A DNA stretch of 64,000 bases from Tamarix chinensis. Its lineage: Eukaryota; Streptophyta; Magnoliopsida; Caryophyllales; Tamaricaceae. A program made the translations under genes and the position numbers. Shown piece by piece: positions 59,935 through 64,000 of this stretch. The first letter of the stretch is position 1. Each line of letters starts with the position of its first letter. The stretch spans positions 4,381,391 through 4,445,390 of the forward strand of contig CM060174.1 in the NCBI GenBank assembly GCA_030549775.1, read 5' to 3'. Below the pieces are notes generated by a model, which had not been told where the DNA came from, made no database searches, and saw only the letters and a program-made list of their open reading frames with translations.

Positions 59935-60440
59935 CTCGAAAATAACCTTGTCCTCAAGGTCAGGAATCAATGGACTAATTCTAATTTCAAATGATACTCG
60001 TCCCATGTCAGAGCCATCAAGCTAAGTTGAAAACGAACCAGGAGGGTGCCTCCTAAGGCTTCCTTCTTCACAACAACTTGAAGGAAATAGAGAAGTTTTA
60101 GCAGGTGCGATGTACAATCAACACCCACAGCTAACATATTCCACCCGGGTCAAAAATACATACCTTAGCATTAATTAATAAGCGGAGATGCCCACTGACA
60201 CTGTGTAGATAAGCAGGCCTATAATATTTAATCATACCAGCAACTACAACACAATCTCCCACCTTTCTCAAATGATGTTTTACACTAGCACCTTCAAAGA
60301 GGGCTACAATATCAACTGCTGAAAAAGGGTATACGAGAGGGTCTTGTACTGCATTTTCTTATTCTCACGTATCGATACCGGCTAGAAACTCATCAATTTG
60401 TGCATTAAATGTGCCCAACAATTTCATTGCCTTGGCTCGG
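59935..60440 (-). pseudogene. Possible retroelement polyprotein relic
   Basis: The minus strand contains ALTWDEYHLKLELVH and, one frame over, LEDKVIFEGM near 59940. MPRAKAMKLLGTFNAQIDEF lies near 60380-60440, separated by stops. The LEDKV(I/V)FEG phrase recalls a commonly seen plant retroelement tail, but I cannot name the family. It abuts the copia LTR at 60451, which may be inserted in it. Confidence 0.3.
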
Positions 60441-60450
60441 GGCATGTACT

Positions 60451-60708
60451 TGTTGGAAATCAGTTCTGCTTTGGATGAATCTTAATGAATAATCAAGAAG
60501 TGAGAAGAGAGCACGTGAAGGAATTAACAGAAATTGGAAGGGAGTAATCAGCGTCAAAATTGATTTCTTACGCACACTTCAAATGTTAACCGTAGTTACA
60601 AGAGTATTTATACAGCTAACTTCAATTAACTACCCATTGGTTAACATACTAACCACACATCGGTTAACTAAAAAGGTAAATGCCTAATTTGAATTACACT
60701 ACATTACA
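60451..60708 (-). repeat. 3' LTR of the Ty1/copia element (about 258 bp)
   Basis: On the minus strand it runs TGTAATGTAGTG to GATTTCCAACA, with TG/CA ends, and begins right after CAGGTGG, which follows the RNase H coding end. The stop codon of the polyprotein lies inside the LTR start. The partner LTR is right of the window, so identity and target duplication (GTACT at 60446-60450 would be one copy) cannot be checked. Confidence 0.7.
60605..60612 (-). promoter_or_regulatory. TATA box in the copia LTR
   Basis: The minus strand reads CTGTATAAATACTC, about 100 bases into the LTR, the expected place for the U3 promoter. Confidence 0.6.
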
Positions 60709-61621
60709 CCACCTGATTCAAATTACTCAACATAAGCATTCCAATCTTGTTCTTCATCTCTTCAAGTCTTCTAGGCTTCACTGCTTTGGTTAGTATGTCT
60801 GCAAATTGCTCCTCAGTTCTGCAGTGTTCCAGTGCTAAGTTGTTTTTGTTGACTTGATCACGAAGGAAGTGATACTTGACTTCTATGTGCTTGCTGCGTC
60901 CATGAGCTATTGGATGTTTAGCCAAGTCAATAGCAGATCTATTGTCAACCCTCAGTTTCATTACTTCACAACACTTGACATTCAATTCCTTGAGTAGCAT
61001 ACTTAACCAAAGAGCTTGACTTGCACCAAATGCAGCTGAGATATACTCAGCTTCACAACTAGATAATGCTACCACCTCTTGCTTCTTAGAACACCAATAT
61101 ATGGGAGCATCACCAAGCATGAAAATATAACCTGAAGTACTCTTTCTATCCCCAATGTCTCCACTCCAATCTGCATCAGTGTAACCAGTGACTTCAATCT
61201 CAGAGTTTCCTATTGCAGTAGGAAATAATATGCCACATTCCAATGTTCCTTTCACATATCTGAGGACTCTCTTTGCTGCTAGCAAGTGATCTTTGCAAGG
61301 TTTTTCCATAAATCTACTCACTAGACCAACACTAAAGGTAATGTCTGGTCTGGAGTTGCAGAGATACCTTAGTGAGCCAATGAGTTGTCTGAATAAAGTG
61401 GAATCAACCAACTCTGTATCTGTACCAGCAGTTAGTTTAATGCCTGGTTCACAAGGGGTAGTAGCGGGGTTGCAATCAAGCATATTAAATCTCTTTAATA
61501 TGTCTGTTGCATATTTCTTTTGATGAAGAAATATACCTTTCTTAGATGTCACAAATTCCATACCTAAGAAGTACCCAAGCCTGCCAATATCAGACATCTC
61601 AAACTCTTCCATCATCTTCAT
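60704..61621 (-). pseudogene. Ty1/copia polyprotein: end of reverse transcriptase and RNase H
   Basis: 305 codons. The start, FEMSDIGRLGYFLGMEF, is the RT thumb-connection region. RNase H motifs follow: TGYTDADWSGD with catalytic Asp, DRKSTSGY, SSCEAEYIS with catalytic Glu, VDNRSAIDLA with Asp, and the terminal HFLRDQV and EQFADILTK. It lies in the same frame as the upstream RT piece but is separated by an in-frame TAA at 61637-61639, so it would not be made from this copy. The annotated start is only the first Met after the stop. Confidence 0.9.
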
Positions 61622-61639
61622 TTTGAAAATTTTGATCTC

Positions 61640-62293
61640 TTACTCACTATCACCAGTAACTAGAAGATCATCTACATACAAGCAAAGCATTATCACACCA
61701 GTTGTACCACAATCTTTGACATATACACCATGTTCTGTAGTACATTTTACAAACTGTAAATTCTGCAGAAAACCATCAATCCTTCTATTCCAAGCTCGTG
61801 GAGCTTGTTTCAAGCCATATAAGGCTTTGTTCAACTTCATTACCTTGTCTTCCATTCCCTTCTTGACAAAGCCAGGTGGTTGCTTAGTGTATACTTCTTC
61901 TTCTAAGGGACCATTGAGGAAAGCAGATTTTACATCTAGCTGACTCAATGTCCATTTCTTTATGCTAGCAATTGCAACTATCAATCTCACAGTTTCAATT
62001 CTGGCTACATGTGCATAAACTTCATTGAAATCAAGGCCAGATTTCTGTAGAAATCCTTTAGCTACTAGCCTTGCCTTGTACTTGGCAATCTCACCAGATG
62101 GTTGAACCTTAGTCTTGAACACCCACTTCACTTCTATGACTTTTTTATCTCTTGGCAAACTAACCATTTCCCAGGTCTTATTCTTTTGAATTGACCTCAG
62201 CTCCTCATTCATGGCTTCTTTCCAATGAGGGTGAGCTAGAGCTTCTTCAAGAGACACAGGTTCAGCTTCTGCTAATAGTACTAGATTTAGCAA
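61640..62293 (-). pseudogene. Ty1/copia polyprotein: reverse transcriptase
   Basis: Contains the RT entry HPHWKEAMNEEL, then WVFKTK, YKARLVAKGF, SQLDVKSAFLNG, PPGF, ALYGLKQAPRAW and the catalytic YVDDLLVTG, in family order and with no internal break. It ends at the in-frame TAA after GDSE. Upstream, the frame is continuous with the integrase C-terminal piece except for a TAG at about 62339, so two stops bound this domain. Confidence 0.92.
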
Positions 62294-62338
62294 ATCACCA
62301 TCAATGTTGATTGCACTATCAGGAAATACATCATAGTC

Positions 62339-62985
62339 CTAAAATCTGGCAGGTAATGTTGTCTGTCTCAGTGATCTTCTTACAGGTGCAGCTAAGTTGC
62401 CTTCAACAATTTCTTGTGGCTCATTATTACCTTGTATGTCCTCCTCTTGTACTTGACTATCATTAAGATCAACCTCAACTGTTTCAACAGTTTGCCTTGC
62501 AATACTGTTACTCCAATCCCATTCCTTAGTTTCATCAACTATGACATCATTGCTTATCACAATTCTTTTGTTCAAAGGGTCAAACAATTTATATGCACCA
62601 GTACTATGATATCCCACTAGTATCATTGCTTGAGTTCTTGAATCTAGTTTTCTCCTATTTTGCTCAGGCACATGCCTGTAGCATAGTGATCCAAACACTT
62701 TAAAATGCTTCACACTAGGCTTGACTCCACTCCATGCTTCCTCTGGTGTTGAATCCTCAAGCCTTTTTGTAGGACTTCTATTTAAGATGTGATTTGCAGT
62801 AAACACTACTTCTTCCCAGAACTCATTTGGTAAATGTTTCTCCTTCAACATACACCTTACCATATTCAATATGGTCCTGTTTCTCCTCTCTGCAGTCCCA
62901 TTGTGTTGAGGGGTGTAAGGTGCCATTACTTCATGAATTAAACCTTCTTCTTTGCAGTAATTTTCAAATTCAGTTGAAGTATACT
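62339..62985 (-). pseudogene. Ty1/copia polyprotein: integrase C-terminal half
   Basis: Starts after the frameshift. It carries the end of the integrase core with [17 protein letters not shown], which includes the region of the third catalytic acid, then the conserved [28 protein letters not shown] and VGY blocks. A linker rich in acidic residues ends at a TAG where family members normally read through to RT. Confidence 0.9.
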
Positions 62986-64000
62986 CCCCCCACCATCAGT
63001 TCTCAGTAACTTGATTGAATTTCCAGCTTGTTTTTCAACAAGTGTCTTAAATGACTTAAATGTTGTAAAGACTTCACTTTTCTTTTGCAACAAGTAAATC
63101 CACATTTTCTTGGTAAAATCATCTATAAAAGAGACAAAATACAAGTTACCTCCATGAGACTTAGCTTCAAATGGCCCACACACATCTGAATGAACAACTT
63201 CAAGCTTTGTCTTGGCTCTTGTTGGCACTGCAGTCTTGTAAGATTTCCTAGGTTGTTTTCCTTCACAGCATTTACCACATACACCCTTAGGAACTTCAAT
63301 TACTGGCAAGCCAAATACCATGCCCTTCATTTGCAACTTTCTCATGCTATTGAAGTTCAAATGTCCCAATCTCTTGTGCCATTTCCACACACCTTCGCTG
63401 ACTTGAGCAGATAGACATTTCTGCTCGAGTGAGCTCACACCCACTTTGAATGTTCTATTCTTTGATACAGGCACTTTCAAGACACATTTTCCATTTGTAT
63501 TAGCAACTTTCATATGCTCACCTTGCATATGCATTGAGAAACCCTTCTCCATCAGCTGTCCCAAGCTAAGCAAGTTGCTCTCCATATTAGGAACATACAG
63601 TACATCACTGATCTTCACCTTACTTCCATCTACGCTTCTTATGCTCACTTTTCCAATTCCTTTGGCCATTATAGATCTTCCATCTCCAAACTTGATGCTT
63701 CTTTTCACTGTTTCATCAAGCTCATAAAACCAATCCCTATGCCCTGTCATGTGATTTGAACAGCTAGTGTCTAGATACCACCACTCTTCACAGCCTGTTT
63801 CACTATTAATTATAGCCATCAACATCACAGTTTCTTCATTATCAGAGTCTTGCGCAAATTGAGCTTCCTTATTTCTCTTTCTGGGCACCTTAGGATTGTT
63901 ACATTCATCTGCATAGTGGTCATATTTTTGGCAATTGTAACACTGAACATTCTTCTTAGATTTCTTCTTTCCCATTCCATTACTTTCAACTTCTTTCTTC
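62986..64000 (-). pseudogene. Ty1/copia polyprotein: gag zinc knuckle, protease, integrase N-terminal half (runs off the window)
   Basis: The frame is open to the window edge. In order: a basic KKKSKK stretch; zinc knuckle CYNCQKYDHYADEC (CX2CX4HX4C, about 63901-63942); aspartic protease site WYLDTSCSNHMTG, where Ser replaces the usual Gly after DT; GAG-preintegrase and HHCC motif from WHKRLGHLNF to CGKCCEGK; and integrase core VHSDVCGPF and LRTDGGG with the first two catalytic Asp. The frame is lost at a run of six G (plus strand C, 62986-62991), just before the third catalytic residue. Gene order protease-integrase-RT-RNase H identifies Ty1/copia. Confidence 0.92.

Overview
The window looks like nuclear DNA of a flowering plant, probably a eudicot. 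It holds one intron-rich plant gene among decayed and nested transposable elements. The base composition is AT-rich, introns have GT/AG ends, and the only intact host protein belongs to a plant O-fucosyltransferase family. The species cannot be named from sequence alone. REGION 1 (1-5715): two minus-strand LTR fragments of a giant-LTR Ty3/gypsy-like family, one (1-4437) inserted in the other (4438-5715). They carry (AAT)n microsatellites, a G-rich domain and a set of hairpin repeats. REGION 2 (5716-17436): old intergenic DNA. It holds a decayed Athila/Tat-like element (about 6670-10196) with a degenerate tRNA-Asp primer site and a gag relic, an old LTR ending at 14597, an LRR receptor-like pseudogene (14598-15112) broken at that LTR, and two MITE-like elements. 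REGION 3 (19138-29585, minus): an apparently intact 10-exon gene for a 562-residue type II membrane O-fucosyltransferase-like protein, reconstructed exon by exon, with long introns containing repeats. REGION 4 (31850-54150): a nested insertion stack. An array of about 187-bp units was split by a small hAT-like element (31997-32497) and by a minus-strand solo LTR (B, 32778-53940). B was itself split by a second hAT-like element (34579-46309, 8-bp target duplication CCCTTACC) and by a plus-strand solo LTR (C, 46780-51623, target duplication ATAAC). The second hAT-like element was then split by a complete, very young non-autonomous LTR retrotransposon (D, 35244-45771, target duplication TGTCG). 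D has two LTRs of 4526 and 4527 bp that appear to differ only in simple-repeat tracts, and an internal region of just 1475 bp with no gag or pol. REGION 5 (54150-64000): AT-rich DNA with a SINE candidate and decayed DNA transposons, a possible polyprotein relic, and a minus-strand Ty1/copia element running off the right edge, inactivated by one frameshift and two in-frame stops. The most unusual material is the giant-LTR family of A1, B, C and D. Its LTRs share a six-copy (two triplets) hairpin module, a second palindrome near the LTR 3' end and a conserved TAGCGCAGCTTGGA block. A1, B and C also have a TATA box upstream of a long, probably transcribed, trinucleotide microsatellite.
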